Positions 9,716 to 20,353 of a DNA stretch of 64,000 nt are shown one piece after another. This DNA is from Pararhizobium polonicum (GTDB lineage: Bacteria > Pseudomonadota > Alphaproteobacteria > Rhizobiales > Rhizobiaceae). The notes under the pieces were generated by a model. That model had not been told where the DNA came from. It worked only from the letters and a program-made list of their open reading frames with translations, and made no database searches. The stretch spans positions 434,001-498,000 of the forward strand of contig NZ_LGLV01000005.1 of NCBI RefSeq assembly GCF_001687365.1, in the 5' to 3' direction. The position numbers and the translations under genes were made by a program. Each line of letters begins with the position of its first letter. Position 1 is the stretch's first letter.

Positions 9716-9744
9716 GACGGACGCGAGGTCAAGGAACAAACATC

Positions 9745-10053
9745 ATGGAAATCGGTATTTCCCACTATCTGACCGTCAGCGCCATCCTGTTCACACTGGG
9801 CGTCTTCGGCATCTTCCTCAACCGCAAGAACGTCATCATCATTCTGATGTCGGTGGAACTGATCCTGCTTGCGGTGAACATCAACATGGTCGCCTTCTCG
9901 TCGTTCCTCAACGACATCACCGGCCAGGTGTTCGCCCTGTTCATTCTAACCGTCGCGGCCGCGGAAGCCGCCATCGGTCTTGCAATTCTCGTCGTCTTCT
10001 ACCGCAACCGCGGCTCCATCGCCGTGGAAGACGTCAACATGATGAAGGGCTGA
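9745..10053 (+). CDS. nuoK: NADH-quinone oxidoreductase subunit K
   Basis: ND4L homologue in the membrane arm. It has 102 residues and three transmembrane helices. The conserved acidic residues of the proton path are visible in [13 protein letters not shown] and in [14 protein letters not shown]. Size is exact for the family. Confidence 0.97.
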   Translation: MEIGISHYLTVSAILFTLGVFGIFLNRKNVIIILMSVELILLAVNINMVAFSSFLNDITGQVFALFILTVAAAEAAIGLAILVVFYRNRGSIAVEDVNMMKG

Positions 10054-10060
10054 GCGGCCA

Positions 10061-12058
10061 ATGAATACGATTATTCAAGCCATCGTCTTCCTGCCGCTGA
10101 TCGGCTTCCTGATCGCGGGCCTGTTCGGCACCTCGATCGGCGCCAAGGCATCGGAATATGTCACCAGCGGTTTCATGATCATCGTCGCGGTCCTGTCCTG
10201 GATCGTCTTCTTCGACGTCGCGCTCGGCGAGACGGAGATGATCAAGGTCACGGTGATGCGCTGGGTCCAGTCCGGCAGCTTCGATGCCGAATGGGCTTTC
10301 CGCGTCGATACGCTGACGGCCGTCATGTTCGTCGTCGTCAACACGGTGTCCTGCCTGGTTCACATCTACTCGATCGGCTACATGCATCATGATGCGAACC
10401 GGCCGCGTTTCTTTGCCTATCTGTCGCTGTTCACCTTCGCCATGCTGATGTTGGTGACGTCGGACAACCTGCTGCAGATGTTCTTCGGCTGGGAAGGCGT
10501 GGGCCTTGCGTCCTATCTGCTGATCGGCTTCTGGTACAAGAAGCCGTCGGCCACGGCTGCGGCGATGAAGGCCTTCATCGTCAACCGCGTCGGCGACTTC
10601 GGCTTCGCGCTCGGTATCTTCGGCGTCTTCGTGCTGTTCGGTTCGATCAGTTTTGAGACGATCTTTGCCACGGCTGCCAGCTATCTGCCGGCCGAAGGGG
10701 CTGCTGAAGGCGGCGATGCCGTCATCACCCTGTTCGGCATGCATCTCGACAAGGCACATGCCGTCACCGCCGTCTGCCTGCTGCTCTTCATGGGCGCGAT
10801 GGGCAAGTCGGCGCAGTTCCTGCTGCACACCTGGCTGCCGGACGCCATGGAAGGCCCGACGCCTGTGTCGGCTCTGATCCATGCCGCAACCATGGTCACC
10901 GCCGGCGTCTTCCTCGTCGCCCGCATGTCGCCGCTGTTCGAGCTGTCCCATACGGCACTCGTCGTCGTCACCGTGGTCGGCGCGATCACCGCCTTCTTCG
11001 CGGCCACCGTCGGCCTCGTGCAGAACGACATCAAGCGCGTCATCGCCTATTCGACCTGTTCGCAGCTCGGCTACATGTTCGTGGCCCTCGGCACGGGCGC
11101 CTATGGCGCGGCGATCTTCCACCTGTTTACGCACGCCTTCTTCAAGGCGCTGCTCTTCCTGTGCGCCGGCTCGGTCATCCATGCCGTCGATGGCGAGCAG
11201 GACATGCGCCACATGGGCGGCCTGCGTAAGCACATCAAATGGACCTACCGGATGATGCTGATCGGCACGCTGGCGATCACGGGTGTCGGCATTCCGTTCA
11301 CCTCGTTCGGCTTCGCAGGCTTCTTCTCCAAGGACGTGATTATCGAGGCGGCCTATGCTGCGCACTCGCCGGTTTCCGGTTTCGCTTTCACGATGCTGGT
11401 CATCGCGGCGCTGTTCACGAGCTTCTACTCGTGGCGCCTGATCTTCATGACCTTCTACGGTAAGCCACGCGCGAGCCACGAGGTCATGCATCACGTGCAT
11501 GAATCACCAATGGTGATGTTGGTGCCGCTGTTCATTCTCGGTGTCGGTGCGGTTCTCGCGGGTGTGGTGTTCGAAGGGCACTTCTTCGGTCATGAATATG
11601 CCGAGTTCTGGCAGGGTGCGCTCTTCACTGCGCCGGAGAACGAAATCCTCGAGCATTTCCACCACGTTCCGGCGTTGGTTGCCTTGAGCCCGTTCATCGC
11701 GATGATCATCGGCTTCGTTCTTGCCTGGTACATGTATATCCGCTCGCCTGAGACGCCGAAATATCTGGCGGAGCAGCATCGCGGTCTCTACCAGTTCCTG
11801 CTCAACAAGTGGTACTTCGACGAACTCTACGACTTCCTGTTCGTTCGTCCGGCCAAGCGGATCGGCACCTTCCTGTGGAAGGAAGGTGACGGCAGGGTCA
11901 TCGACGGCTACGGCCCGAACGGCATTGCCGCCCGCGTCATGGACGTCACCGACCGTGTCGTTCGTCTGCAGACCGGTTACCTCTATCACTATGCTTTCGT
12001 GATGCTCATCGGCATCGCGGCGCTCGTTACCTGGATGATGCTCGGGAGCTCCTTCTGA
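10061..12058 (+). CDS. nuoL: NADH-quinone oxidoreductase subunit L
   Basis: Distal antiporter-like proton-pumping subunit (ND5). The 665-residue protein has the conserved helix with [19 protein letters not shown], the [23 protein letters not shown] segment and the C-terminal extension with the long lateral helix region. Its TGA overlaps the ATG of nuoM by one base. Confidence 0.97.
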   Translation: MNTIIQAIVFLPLIGFLIAGLFGTSIGAKASEYVTSGFMIIVAVLSWIVFFDVALGETEMIKVTVMRWVQSGSFDAEWAFRVDTLTAVMFVVVNTVSCLVHIYSIGYMHHDANRPRFFAYLSLFTFAMLMLVTSDNLLQMFFGWEGVGLASYLLIGFWYKKPSATAAAMKAFIVNRVGDFGFALGIFGVFVLFGSISFETIFATAASYLPAEGAAEGGDAVITLFGMHLDKAHAVTAVCLLLFMGAMGKSAQFLLHTWLPDAMEGPTPVSALIHAATMVTAGVFLVARMSPLFELSHTALVVVTVVGAITAFFAATVGLVQNDIKRVIAYSTCSQLGYMFVALGTGAYGAAIFHLFTHAFFKALLFLCAGSVIHAVDGEQDMRHMGGLRKHIKWTYRMMLIGTLAITGVGIPFTSFGFAGFFSKDVIIEAAYAAHSPVSGFAFTMLVIAALFTSFYSWRLIFMTFYGKPRASHEVMHHVHESPMVMLVPLFILGVGAVLAGVVFEGHFFGHEYAEFWQGALFTAPENEILEHFHHVPALVALSPFIAMIIGFVLAWYMYIRSPETPKYLAEQHRGLYQFLLNKWYFDELYDFLFVRPAKRIGTFLWKEGDGRVIDGYGPNGIAARVMDVTDRVVRLQTGYLYHYAFVMLIGIAALVTWMMLGSSF

Positions 12059-13569
12059 TGACCGATTGGCCCATTCTCTCCGCGGTCACCTTCCTGCCGC
12101 TGGTCGGTGTTGCTCTTCTGCTGCTTACGCGTGAAGACAGCGCTTCCGGCCGCCGCAATATCCTGAACATCTCACTGCTGACGACGATCGTTACCTTTCT
12201 CGTGTCGTGCTGGATCTGGTGGAATTTCGACAAGTCGAACCCCGGCTTCCAGATGGTCGAGAAGCATGCCTGGCTCGGGACCGGTATTTCGTACCATCTC
12301 GGTATCGACGGCATTTCCGTGCTCTTCGTCGTCCTCTCGGCCTTCCTCATGCCGTTCTGCGTGCTGGCAAGCTGGGTCTCGGTCGAAAAGCGCCTGAAGC
12401 AGTACATGATCGCCTTCCTTTTGTTGGAAGTGTTCATGATCGGCGTCTTCGTGTCGCTCGATATCGTGCTGTTCTACGTCTTCTTCGAAGCCGGCCTGAT
12501 CCCGATGTTCATCATCATCGGCGTCTGGGGCGGCAAGGACCGCGTCTACGCATCCTACAAGTTCTTCCTCTATACGCTGCTCGGCTCGGTGCTGATGCTG
12601 CTCGCCATCATGGCGATGTACTGGCAGGCCGGCACCACGGATATCGCCGAACTGCTCGCCTATCAGTTCCCGCGCCAGATGCAGACATGGTTATGGCTGG
12701 CCTTCTTCGCCTCCTTCGCGGTGAAGATGCCGATGTGGCCGGTCCATACCTGGCTTCCCGACGCACACGTTCAGGCGCCGACGGCAGGTTCCGTCATTCT
12801 GGCAGGTGTTCTCCTGAAGCTCGGTGGCTACGGCTTCCTGCGCTTCTCGCTACCGATGTTCCCGCTGGCATCCGAATATTTCGCGCCGTTCGTCTTCACG
12901 CTATCGGTCGTCGCGATCATCTACACCTCGCTGGTGGCGATGATGCAGTCCGACATCAAGAAGCTGATCGCCTATTCGTCGGTCGCCCACATGGGTTATG
13001 TGACGATGGGGATTTTCGCGGCCAATACGCAGGGCGTGCAGGGTGCGATCTTCCAGATGCTGTCGCACGGCATCGTCTCCGGCGCGCTCTTCCTTTGCGT
13101 CGGCGTCGTCTATGACCGCACCCACACCCGAGAGATCAGCGCCTATGGCGGTCTCGTCAACAACATGCCGAAATATGCGGTTGCCTTCATGGTCTTCACC
13201 ATGGCCAACGTCGGTCTTCCCGGCACCTCCGGCTTCGTTGGCGAAATCACCGTGCTGGTCGGCGCTTTCCGGGCCAACACCTGGGTTGCCTTCTTCGCGA
13301 CGACGGGTGTCATTCTGTCCGCGTGCTACGCGCTCTGGCTTTACCGCCGGGTGATTTTCGGTGCATTGGAGAAGGACAGCCTGAAGTCGCTGCTGGATCT
13401 GTCCGGCCGTGAAAAGGCTCTGCTCTATCCGCTGATCGTGCTGACCATCTTCTTCGGCGTCTATCCGGCTCCGGTGTTCGATGCGACGGCAGCCTCGGTG
13501 GACGTATTGGTAAACAACTACACTGCGGCCGTGCAGGCAGCGCATGACGTTGCGCTTTCGGCGAAATGA
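12058..13569 (+). CDS. nuoM: NADH-quinone oxidoreductase subunit M
   Basis: Antiporter-like proton-pumping subunit (ND4). The 503-residue protein has the typical [17 protein letters not shown] stretch, a [21 protein letters not shown] helix with the key glutamate, and [29 protein letters not shown]. It starts within the nuoL stop codon, so the two are translationally coupled. Confidence 0.97.
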   Translation: MTDWPILSAVTFLPLVGVALLLLTREDSASGRRNILNISLLTTIVTFLVSCWIWWNFDKSNPGFQMVEKHAWLGTGISYHLGIDGISVLFVVLSAFLMPFCVLASWVSVEKRLKQYMIAFLLLEVFMIGVFVSLDIVLFYVFFEAGLIPMFIIIGVWGGKDRVYASYKFFLYTLLGSVLMLLAIMAMYWQAGTTDIAELLAYQFPRQMQTWLWLAFFASFAVKMPMWPVHTWLPDAHVQAPTAGSVILAGVLLKLGGYGFLRFSLPMFPLASEYFAPFVFTLSVVAIIYTSLVAMMQSDIKKLIAYSSVAHMGYVTMGIFAANTQGVQGAIFQMLSHGIVSGALFLCVGVVYDRTHTREISAYGGLVNNMPKYAVAFMVFTMANVGLPGTSGFVGEITVLVGAFRANTWVAFFATTGVILSACYALWLYRRVIFGALEKDSLKSLLDLSGREKALLYPLIVLTIFFGVYPAPVFDATAASVDVLVNNYTAAVQAAHDVALSAK

Positions 13570-13587
13570 CGACAGGACGGGATTGAA

Positions 13588-15030
13588 ATGACTGCTGAAA
13601 CATTCCTCGCTAGCCTGCACCTGTCGACGCCGGAGCTGATCCTCGCGGTTGGCGCCCTGGTTCTGTTGATGATCGGGGTCTTCTCGGGCGAGAAGTCGTC
13701 CGGTCTGGTCACCGGCCTTGCCGTCGGGCTGCTCGCCGTGTCCGGCGTCTGGCTGATCTGGCAGACCGGCGACGGTCAGGCCTATAACGGTGCCTTCCTG
13801 TCCGATCCGTTCGCCAAGTTCATGAAGGTGCTGACGCTGGTCGGCTCCATGGTGGCGCTGATCATGTCGGCGGGCGAGGCGCGCTCGACCGGTATCGACC
13901 GGTTCGAGTTCCCCGTCCTGATCGTGCTGGCGACGCTCGGCATGCTGCTGATGATCTCCGCCAATGACCTGATCTCGGTCTATCTGGCACTCGAACTGCA
14001 GTCGCTGGCGCTTTACGTCGTTGCCGCGATGAACCGCGACAATCTCCGCTCGACGGAAGCCGGCCTGAAATATTTCGTTCTCGGCGCCCTGTCGTCGGGC
14101 ATGCTGCTCTATGGCATGTCGCTGGTCTACGGCTTCACCGGCCATACCGGTTTCGAAGGCATTGCCACGGCCCTGTCGACCGAAGGCCGCTCGCTGGGCC
14201 TGATCTTCGGTCTGGTCTTCATCCTTGCCGGCGTCGCCTTCAAGATTTCCGCCGTTCCCTTCCACATGTGGACGCCGGACGTTTATGAGGGTGCACCGAC
14301 ACCGGTGACGGCGTTCTTTGCTGCCGCTCCGAAGGTTGCGGCGATGGCAATGCTGATCCGTCTGGTGATCATGCCGTTCCAGTCGATCGTTGCCGACTGG
14401 CAGCAGATCGTCGTGTTCATCTCGATTGCCTCGATGCTGCTCGGTGCTTTCGCTGCCATCGGCCAGAAGAACATCAAGCGCCTGATGGCCTATTCCTCGA
14501 TCGGTCACATGGGCTATGCGCTGGTGGGTCTCGCCAGCGGCTCGATGGCCGGTGTGCGTGGCGTGCTGATCTATATGCTGGTCTACATGGTGATGACGCT
14601 CGGCACGTTCGCCTGCATCATGGCGATGAAGCGCAAGGACGGCAATCACGTCGAAGAGGTCGACGATCTCGCCGGCCTGTCGCAGACCAATCCGTTCATG
14701 GCCACCGTTCTGACCGTCATGATGTTCTCGCTGGCCGGTATTCCGCCACTGGCAGGCTTCTTCGCCAAGTATTTCGTCTTCATGGCAGCGATCGAAGCGC
14801 ATCTCTACGCGCTGGCGATCATCGGCGTTCTCGCCTCGGTCGTCGGTGCCTACTACTATCTGCGCGTCATCAAGCTGATGTGGTTCGATGATGCCAAGGG
14901 CGAGTTTGCCCGTCCTTCGGGCGTATTGCGCCTCGTCTACGGGCTTTCCGGCCTGTTTGTTCTCGCCTATGTGCTGATCGGTGGACCGATCGGCACGGCG
15001 GCCGAAGTCGCAGCGCGGACCTTCTTTTGA
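13588..15030 (+). CDS. nuoN: NADH-quinone oxidoreductase subunit N
   Basis: Last subunit of the operon, an antiporter-like membrane protein (ND2). The 480-residue protein shows the [19 protein letters not shown] helix and the [32 protein letters not shown] signature. The last four bases overlap the TTG start of birA. Confidence 0.97.
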   Translation: MTAETFLASLHLSTPELILAVGALVLLMIGVFSGEKSSGLVTGLAVGLLAVSGVWLIWQTGDGQAYNGAFLSDPFAKFMKVLTLVGSMVALIMSAGEARSTGIDRFEFPVLIVLATLGMLLMISANDLISVYLALELQSLALYVVAAMNRDNLRSTEAGLKYFVLGALSSGMLLYGMSLVYGFTGHTGFEGIATALSTEGRSLGLIFGLVFILAGVAFKISAVPFHMWTPDVYEGAPTPVTAFFAAAPKVAAMAMLIRLVIMPFQSIVADWQQIVVFISIASMLLGAFAAIGQKNIKRLMAYSSIGHMGYALVGLASGSMAGVRGVLIYMLVYMVMTLGTFACIMAMKRKDGNHVEEVDDLAGLSQTNPFMATVLTVMMFSLAGIPPLAGFFAKYFVFMAAIEAHLYALAIIGVLASVVGAYYYLRVIKLMWFDDAKGEFARPSGVLRLVYGLSGLFVLAYVLIGGPIGTAAEVAARTFF

Positions 15031-15794
15031 CAGGACCGGACCGGATCGGCAGGATCGCGCTCGATGACTTCCGGCATACGGCCCTGGGCGATGTCGGATC
15101 GACGAACACGGAATGCCTGATCCGGGCGCGTGCCGGTGATCCGGGATTGCACTGGATCACAGCGGCGCGGCAGGTTTCCGGCCGGGGGCGGCGCGGCCGT
15201 GCCTGGGCGTCGGAACCGGGCAATCTCTACGCCTCGCTGCTTCTGATCGATCCGGCGCCGATGGAGAAACTGCAATCCCTGCCGCTCGCGGTCGCGGTTG
15301 CGGTGCACCGGGCAATCCAGGCGGTGATGCCGCCGGGCTCTGATCCGGTCTCGATCAAATGGCCGAACGATATTCTGATTGCAGGCAAAAAGTGCTGCGG
15401 TATTCTGCTGGAAGGCGAAGGGCTGCCGGATGGGCATCATGCGCTGGTCATCGGCTGCGGCATCAATGTCGCGCTGGCACCGGACCATGGCCTCTATCCC
15501 GTGACCTGCCTGCAGGCGCAAGGTGCTGCCGTATCGCCGGATGAACTGTTCGCTCATCTGTTTCGCAGCATGGGTGAGACATTGAGCGTCTGGAACCGCG
15601 GCGAGGGCATCGCGGAGATTATTGCACAATGGCGCTCCGCAGCAGGCGGAATCGGCCAGAAGATTACGGTCAACCTGCCGGATCGCTCGCTTTCCGGGCG
15701 GTTCGAAGGCATAGATGAAGACGGCCGGCTGATGCTCGATATCGGAGCAGGCACGGTTCAGCGCATCGCCGCGGGCGATGTCTTTTTTGGATGA
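15027..15794 (+). CDS. birA: biotin--[acetyl-CoA-carboxylase] ligase
   Basis: Activates biotin as biotinyl-AMP and attaches it to the carrier protein; its substrate AccB is encoded at 61646-62110. The 255-residue protein begins at TTG 15027, overlapping the nuoN stop by four bases. No better start exists before the conserved GSTNTE segment near residue 25. The catalytic motif GRGRRGRAW and the KWPNDI segment are intact. There is no N-terminal winged helix, so it is a monofunctional ligase and not a repressor. It is tied to the nuo operon by position only. Confidence 0.93.
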   Translation: MTGPDRIGRIALDDFRHTALGDVGSTNTECLIRARAGDPGLHWITAARQVSGRGRRGRAWASEPGNLYASLLLIDPAPMEKLQSLPLAVAVAVHRAIQAVMPPGSDPVSIKWPNDILIAGKKCCGILLEGEGLPDGHHALVIGCGINVALAPDHGLYPVTCLQAQGAAVSPDELFAHLFRSMGETLSVWNRGEGIAEIIAQWRSAAGGIGQKITVNLPDRSLSGRFEGIDEDGRLMLDIGAGTVQRIAAGDVFFG

Positions 15795-15813
15795 AACAAG
15801 GCGCAATCAATCA

Positions 15814-17481
15814 ATGAGTAAACAAGACGAACTCGTCTTCCTGCCGCTGGGCGGAGTTGGGGAAATCGGCATGAACCTAGCCCTTTACGGCTACGGTACG
15901 CCCGCCCACCGCCAGTGGATCATGGTCGATTGCGGCGTGACCTTCCCGGGCCTCGATCTGCCGGGCGTGGATCTGGTGCTGCCCGATATCCGGTTCCTGG
16001 CCGAAGAGCGCAAGAACCTGAAGGGCATCATCATCACCCATGCCCATGAGGACCATTACGGCGCGCTTGCCGATCTCTGGCCGGGCCTGAATGTCCCGGT
16101 CTATGCCTCGCCGTTTACCGCCGGCATGCTGGAAGCCAAGCGTTCCTACGAGCGTAGCCGTGCCGAGGTGCCGATCACCATCTTCAAGGAAGGCGACCGC
16201 ATCAATGTCGGTCCGTTCGAGATCGAAGCTGTCGGCGTCAACCATTCGATCCCCGAGCCGATGTCGCTGGTCATCCGCACGCCGCTCGGCAATATCGTCC
16301 ATACCGGCGACTGGAAGATCGACCACGCGCCGTCGCTTGGACCGTTCACCGATGAAGCGCGCTTCCGTGCGGTCGGCGACGAAGGCGTGCTGGCGCTGAT
16401 GTGCGATAGCACCAACGCGATGCGCGACGGCGTATCGCCGTCGGAAGAGGAGGTTTCGACCAGCCTCACCAAGATCATCGAGGATGCCAAGGGCCGCGTG
16501 GCGATCACCACCTTCTCGTCGAATGTCGGCCGTATCCGCTCGATCGCCAAGGCATCGGCCGCCGCCGGCCGCGAGGTGCTGCTTCTCGGCAGCTCGATGA
16601 AGCGCGTCTGCGACGTGGCCCGCGATGTCGGGCTGATGGAGGGATTGAACCCGTTCATCGCCGAAGACGAATTCGGCTATATCCCGCGCGACAAGGTCGT
16701 GATCATTCTGACCGGCAGCCAGGGCGAATCCCGCGCCGCGCTGGCAAAAATCTCGCGCGACGAGATGCGCAACGTGGCGCTGACGGCCGGCGACACGGTG
16801 GTGTTCTCCTCACGCGCCATTCCCGGCAACGAGAAGGCGATCAACGATATCAAGAACGGTCTTGTCGAGCAGGGCATCAATATCGTCACCGACAGCGAAG
16901 CACTGGTTCACGTTTCCGGCCATCCCCGCCGCAACGAATTGCAGCAGATGTACCAGTGGACACGTCCGCAGATGCTGGTGCCGGTGCATGGCGAGGCGGC
17001 CCATCTGACGGCGCAGGCCGAGCTCGGTCTGCAATCCGGTATCAAGACCGTCCCGCGCGTGCGCAACGGCGATATCCTGCGGCTGGCGCCGGGACCGGCA
17101 ACGGTGATCGGCACGGCACCGCATGGCCGGATCTACAAGGACGGCAGCCTGATCGGCGATTTCGAGGAAATGGGCATCGGCGAACGCCGCAAGCTCTCCT
17201 TCGCCGGCCATGTCTCGGTCAACGTCGTTCTCGATGCCCGCTATGATTTCGCTTCCGACCCGATCGTCGTACCGATCGGCCTGCCCGAATTCGACGACGA
17301 GGGCGAAGACATGAACGACACGCTCTATGACGCCGTCCTCGGCGCCGTCGAAAGCATCCCGCGCGGCAAGCGCAAGGATCTGGCGCTGGTGACGGAAGCC
17401 GTGCGCCGCGCCGTCCGTGGCACCGCCAATGAGGTCTGGGGCAAGAAGCCGGTCGTTACCGTCTTCATCAACAAGCTCTGA
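15814..17481 (+). CDS. rnj: ribonuclease J
   Basis: Metallo-beta-lactamase/beta-CASP ribonuclease with endo- and 5' exonuclease activity in mRNA decay and rRNA maturation. The zinc motif H-x-H-x-D-H is at residues 76-81 (HAHEDH). The beta-CASP part has SGHPRRNEL and VPVHGE. I chose ATG 15814 (MSKQDELVFLPLGG), giving 555 residues, because the family begins with this segment; 36 nt of open frame upstream belong to the birA end. The epimerase gene follows after 31 nt. Confidence 0.95.
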   Translation: MSKQDELVFLPLGGVGEIGMNLALYGYGTPAHRQWIMVDCGVTFPGLDLPGVDLVLPDIRFLAEERKNLKGIIITHAHEDHYGALADLWPGLNVPVYASPFTAGMLEAKRSYERSRAEVPITIFKEGDRINVGPFEIEAVGVNHSIPEPMSLVIRTPLGNIVHTGDWKIDHAPSLGPFTDEARFRAVGDEGVLALMCDSTNAMRDGVSPSEEEVSTSLTKIIEDAKGRVAITTFSSNVGRIRSIAKASAAAGREVLLLGSSMKRVCDVARDVGLMEGLNPFIAEDEFGYIPRDKVVIILTGSQGESRAALAKISRDEMRNVALTAGDTVVFSSRAIPGNEKAINDIKNGLVEQGINIVTDSEALVHVSGHPRRNELQQMYQWTRPQMLVPVHGEAAHLTAQAELGLQSGIKTVPRVRNGDILRLAPGPATVIGTAPHGRIYKDGSLIGDFEEMGIGERRKLSFAGHVSVNVVLDARYDFASDPIVVPIGLPEFDDEGEDMNDTLYDAVLGAVESIPRGKRKDLALVTEAVRRAVRGTANEVWGKKPVVTVFINKL

Positions 17482-17512
17482 CCGGCTGAACGATCACGCG
17501 AAAGGCGGGCCC

Positions 17513-17917
17513 ATGCTCGGACGTGTCAATCATATCGCTCTCGCCGTGCCGGACCTTGGCCGCGCGGTGGAGCAATACCGGTCGATGCTGGGCGCCTCGG
17601 TCACGGAGCCCGAAGCCCTGCCGGAGCATGGCGTTCGTGTCGTCTTCGTCACCTTGTCCAATACCAAGGTGGAATTGCTGGAACCGCTCGGCGCGGATTC
17701 GCCGATTTCAGCCTTCCTTGCGAAAAACCCGGCCGGCGGCATGCATCATATCTGCTATGAGGTCGATGATATCCTCAGCGCGCGCGACAGCCTCGTTGCC
17801 GCCGGGGGCAGGGTGCTTGGCGACGGCAACCCGAAGACCGGCGCGCATGGAAAGCCGGTGCTGTTTCTTCACCCCAAGGATTTCTTCGGCACGCTGATCG
17901 AGCTGGAACAGGTGTGA
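17513..17917 (+). CDS. mce: methylmalonyl-CoA epimerase
   Basis: Vicinal-oxygen-chelate fold enzyme that interconverts (R)- and (S)-methylmalonyl-CoA in propionyl-CoA breakdown. The 134-residue protein has the metal-ligand pattern of the family: His in VNHIALAVPDL, His in GGMHHICYEVDD, and Glu in GTLIELEQ. The start ATG 17513 follows AAAGGCGGG, and the frame upstream overlaps rnj. It is probably cotranscribed with rnj. Confidence 0.93.
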   Translation: MLGRVNHIALAVPDLGRAVEQYRSMLGASVTEPEALPEHGVRVVFVTLSNTKVELLEPLGADSPISAFLAKNPAGGMHHICYEVDDILSARDSLVAAGGRVLGDGNPKTGAHGKPVLFLHPKDFFGTLIELEQV

Positions 17918-18044
17918 CACAAGGGCGCGAGCCCGGTGTTTGCCCGGCGGAGCGTTTGTCGGGCGGATGCAGAAGCGCTATAAAGCAGCTCCAAAGCGCA
18001 ATGCCACGGGGAGCAGCCATCTCCCTTCGCAACGAGAGACCACA

Positions 18045-18314
18045 ATGCCGATTTTTTCCGTCTTCGCGATCTACTTCATCATCTGGTGGTTGACGCTGTT
18101 CATCGTCCTGCCGATCGGCTTGCGGACGCAGGCGGAGGAAAACGAGGTGGTGCCGGGCAGTGTCGAAAGCGCGCCGGCCCGCTTCCGGGCGCTGCGGGTA
18201 TTCCTGACGACATCCGCGCTTGCAGCCGTCATCCACCTCGTCTGGTACATTCTTTCCGCCCGTCTTGGCTTCGGCCTCGACGCGATCCCGCAGTTCGCTC
18301 CGAAGTTCTATTGA
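18045..18314 (+). CDS. DUF1467 family inner membrane protein
   Basis: An 89-residue protein with two hydrophobic helices (FAIYFIIWWLTLFIVLPIG near the N-terminus and FLTTSALAAVIHLVWYIL near residue 55). The IIWWLTLFIVLPIGLRTQ stretch is typical of the DUF1467 family, which is conserved in alphaproteobacteria without a known function. ATG 18045 starts at the first helix; the open frame upstream is unlike the family. It follows mce by 127 nt. Confidence 0.85.
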   Translation: MPIFSVFAIYFIIWWLTLFIVLPIGLRTQAEENEVVPGSVESAPARFRALRVFLTTSALAAVIHLVWYILSARLGFGLDAIPQFAPKFY

Positions 18315-18465
18315 GGCCGAACAGGCGTGTTGTGCCTGCGGCATCCGCCGGTGTGATGGCGACGGCTTACCGAGAGTCAATCGATACGGAATGAGGTACG
18401 TGCCACATAATCGACACGATTCAGTCTTTGTTTGTTTTTCTGTGAGGGGGAGACTGTATAAAAAT

Positions 18466-18494
18466 CAAAAAAAAACAAGGCCAGAAGCCTTGTT
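18466..18494 (-). terminator. Rho-independent terminator of the minus-strand sRNA
   Basis: The 8-bp stem AACAAGGC/GCCTTGTT (18474-18481 with 18487-18494, loop of five) is followed on the minus strand by a run of at least nine T. On the plus strand the run is A, so it works mainly leftward. It defines the 3' end of an unannotated minus-strand transcript. Confidence 0.8.
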
Positions 18495-18616
18495 CTTTAA
18501 AGTATCGCGTGATCCTTATCCGTTACCGGTGGCTGCGTGTAAACGCGCCTAAGATCTTATCCTCCCAAGACTTGACCGCGAAATCGACAAGAATTTAATC
18601 TCCCTGCCTCTTTTGT
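18466..18616 (-). ncRNA. probable small RNA upstream of proS (alpha-r9-like candidate)
   Basis: On the minus strand a perfect Rho-independent terminator ends here, although no minus-strand gene lies upstream for several kb. A promoter-like pair (GTGACA, 17 nt, TAGTTT) ends 7 nt before position 616, giving a transcript of about 150 nt. It contains a GGGAGGATAAG stretch. In Sinorhizobium meliloti an sRNA of this size class (family alpha-r9, Smr9C) was reported next to proS, if I recall the locus correctly; assignment to that family is therefore tentative. Confidence 0.6.
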
Positions 18617-18622
18617 GGGCCA

Positions 18623-18651
18623 AAACTAGCTCAAACATTATGCGTTGTCAC
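18623..18651 (-). promoter_or_regulatory. candidate sigma70 promoter of the minus-strand sRNA
   Basis: On the minus strand GTGACA (18646-18651) and TAGTTT (18623-18628) are 17 nt apart. This resembles the rhizobial CTTGAC-N17-CTATAT pattern only moderately, but it stands the right distance before the terminated transcript. Confidence 0.4.
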
Positions 18652-18695
18652 TCGATTTTTTTGCATTTTTGCTACACTTGGATTAAATTTTTCCG

Positions 18696-18724
18696 TTGAC
18701 AACTTCCGTCAAAATCCTGTTACT
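18696..18724 (+). promoter_or_regulatory. candidate promoter of proS
   Basis: TTGACA at 18696-18701 is a consensus -35 box, and GTTACT follows at 17 nt as a weak -10. It would give proS a leader of about 280 nt. In that leader (18731-19013) I see no riboswitch, T-box or terminator, only a short AAGCG/CGCTT hairpin near 18830. The rest of the 699-nt gap 18315-19013 holds the minus-strand sRNA. Confidence 0.4.
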
Positions 18725-19013
18725 ACCGTGCTTTTTTGACGCAGGTATTTTCCTGTCTCCGGCCTTGAAATGCCCGGCTTCCCAAGGCGTAGCGCCCGCG
18801 AAGATGACGGGTTTTCTTCCTGCCCCGAAGCGTCTATGAACGCTTGAGCGCGGTGCATCTTCCTTGCGGAATCAGCTGGCCGGATCGTCGCGGCAAACAG
18901 TTAAACGGCAGTGTCCGGTTTGCGCGCGTGGCGCGTGTGCGGCCTGCAAGCTCAACGTTATTTCGCCCGATTCCAACGATAGTGCGAAGTGCTTTTAAGT
19001 TCTGGAACCCGTT

Positions 19014-20342
19014 ATGCGCCTGTCCCGCTTTTTCATGCCTATTCTGAAGGAAACCCCCAAGGAAGCGGAGATCGTCTCGCACCGGCTGATGCTGCGTGCC
19101 GGCATGGTGCGCCAGCAGTCCGCCGGCATCTATACATGGCTGCCGCTCGGCAAGCGGGTTCTCGACAAGGTGACCAGGATCATCCGGGAGGAGCAGAACC
19201 GCGCCGGCGCCGTCGAGCTTTTGATGCCGACGCTGCAATCGGCCGAACTCTGGCAGGAAAGTGGACGTTACGACGCCTATGGCGACGAAATGCTGCGGAT
19301 CAAGGATCGCAACAAGCGCGACATGCTGTATGGGCCGACCAACGAGGAGATGATCACGGACGTGTTCCGCTCCTACGTCAAGTCCTACAAGGACCTGCCG
19401 CTCAATCTCTATCATATCCAGCTGAAGTTTCGTGACGAGCGCCGTCCGCGTTTCGGCACCATGCGCTCGCGCGAATTCCTGATGAAGGACGCCTATTCCT
19501 TCGATCTCAACCGGGAAGGCGCGGTGGACAGCTATAACCGCATGTTTGCCGCCTATCTGCGCACCTTTGCGCGCCTCGGCCTGCGCGCCATTCCGATGCG
19601 GGCCGATACCGGCCCCATCGGCGGCGATCTCAGCCACGAATTCATCATCCTGGCCGATACCGGTGAATCGGAAGTCTTCTGCCACAAGCACTTCCTCGAT
19701 TTCGACATTCCGGCCGACGACACCGATTTCTGGGACGCCGCCGCGATGAAGGCGATCTTCGACAAGTGGACCTCGCTCTATGCCGCCACCTCGGAGATGC
19801 ATGACGAGGCGGCATTCAACGCCATCGATGATGCCTCGAAGGTTTCGGCGCGCGGCATCGAGGTCGGTCACATCTTCTATTTCGGCACCAAATATTCCGA
19901 AGCCATGGGCGCCAAGGTGCAGGGGCCGGACGGCAAGGAACACACGGTGCACATGGGCTCCTATGGTATTGGCCCGACCCGGCTGGTGCCCGCCATCATT
20001 GAAGCCTCGCATGACGAGAACGGCATCATCTGGCCGGCGTCGATCGCGCCGTTCGATGCGGTTGTGATCAACATGAAATCCGGCGACGAAGCCTGCGACG
20101 CGGCGTGCGAAACCATCTATGCTGCGCTCAACAACGCAGGATTCGATACGCTGTACGACGACAAGGACGACCGCGCCGGAACGAAGTTTGCCACCGCCGA
20201 CCTGATCGGCGTGCCGGTACAGATCATTGCCGGCCCGCGTTCCGTTGCCAATGGCGAGGTCGAACTCAAGGACCGCAAGACCGGCGCCCGCGAAACATTG
20301 ACCATCGAGGCTGCCATCAACAAGCTGACCGCCTCGAAATAA
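19014..20342 (+). CDS. proS: proline--tRNA ligase (short alphaproteobacterial form)
   Basis: Class II aminoacyl-tRNA synthetase that charges tRNA-Pro. The 442-residue protein has motif 2 in [28 protein letters not shown], motif 3 in [16 protein letters not shown] and a C-terminal anticodon-binding domain. It lacks the roughly 180-residue editing insertion of the E. coli enzyme (572 aa), as is normal for alphaproteobacterial and mitochondrial forms. The lolC gene starts 11 nt later, so the two are likely cotranscribed. Confidence 0.95.
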   Translation: MRLSRFFMPILKETPKEAEIVSHRLMLRAGMVRQQSAGIYTWLPLGKRVLDKVTRIIREEQNRAGAVELLMPTLQSAELWQESGRYDAYGDEMLRIKDRNKRDMLYGPTNEEMITDVFRSYVKSYKDLPLNLYHIQLKFRDERRPRFGTMRSREFLMKDAYSFDLNREGAVDSYNRMFAAYLRTFARLGLRAIPMRADTGPIGGDLSHEFIILADTGESEVFCHKHFLDFDIPADDTDFWDAAAMKAIFDKWTSLYAATSEMHDEAAFNAIDDASKVSARGIEVGHIFYFGTKYSEAMGAKVQGPDGKEHTVHMGSYGIGPTRLVPAIIEASHDENGIIWPASIAPFDAVVINMKSGDEACDAACETIYAALNNAGFDTLYDDKDDRAGTKFATADLIGVPVQIIAGPRSVANGEVELKDRKTGARETLTIEAAINKLTASK

Positions 20343-20353
20343 GGGACCAGGGC

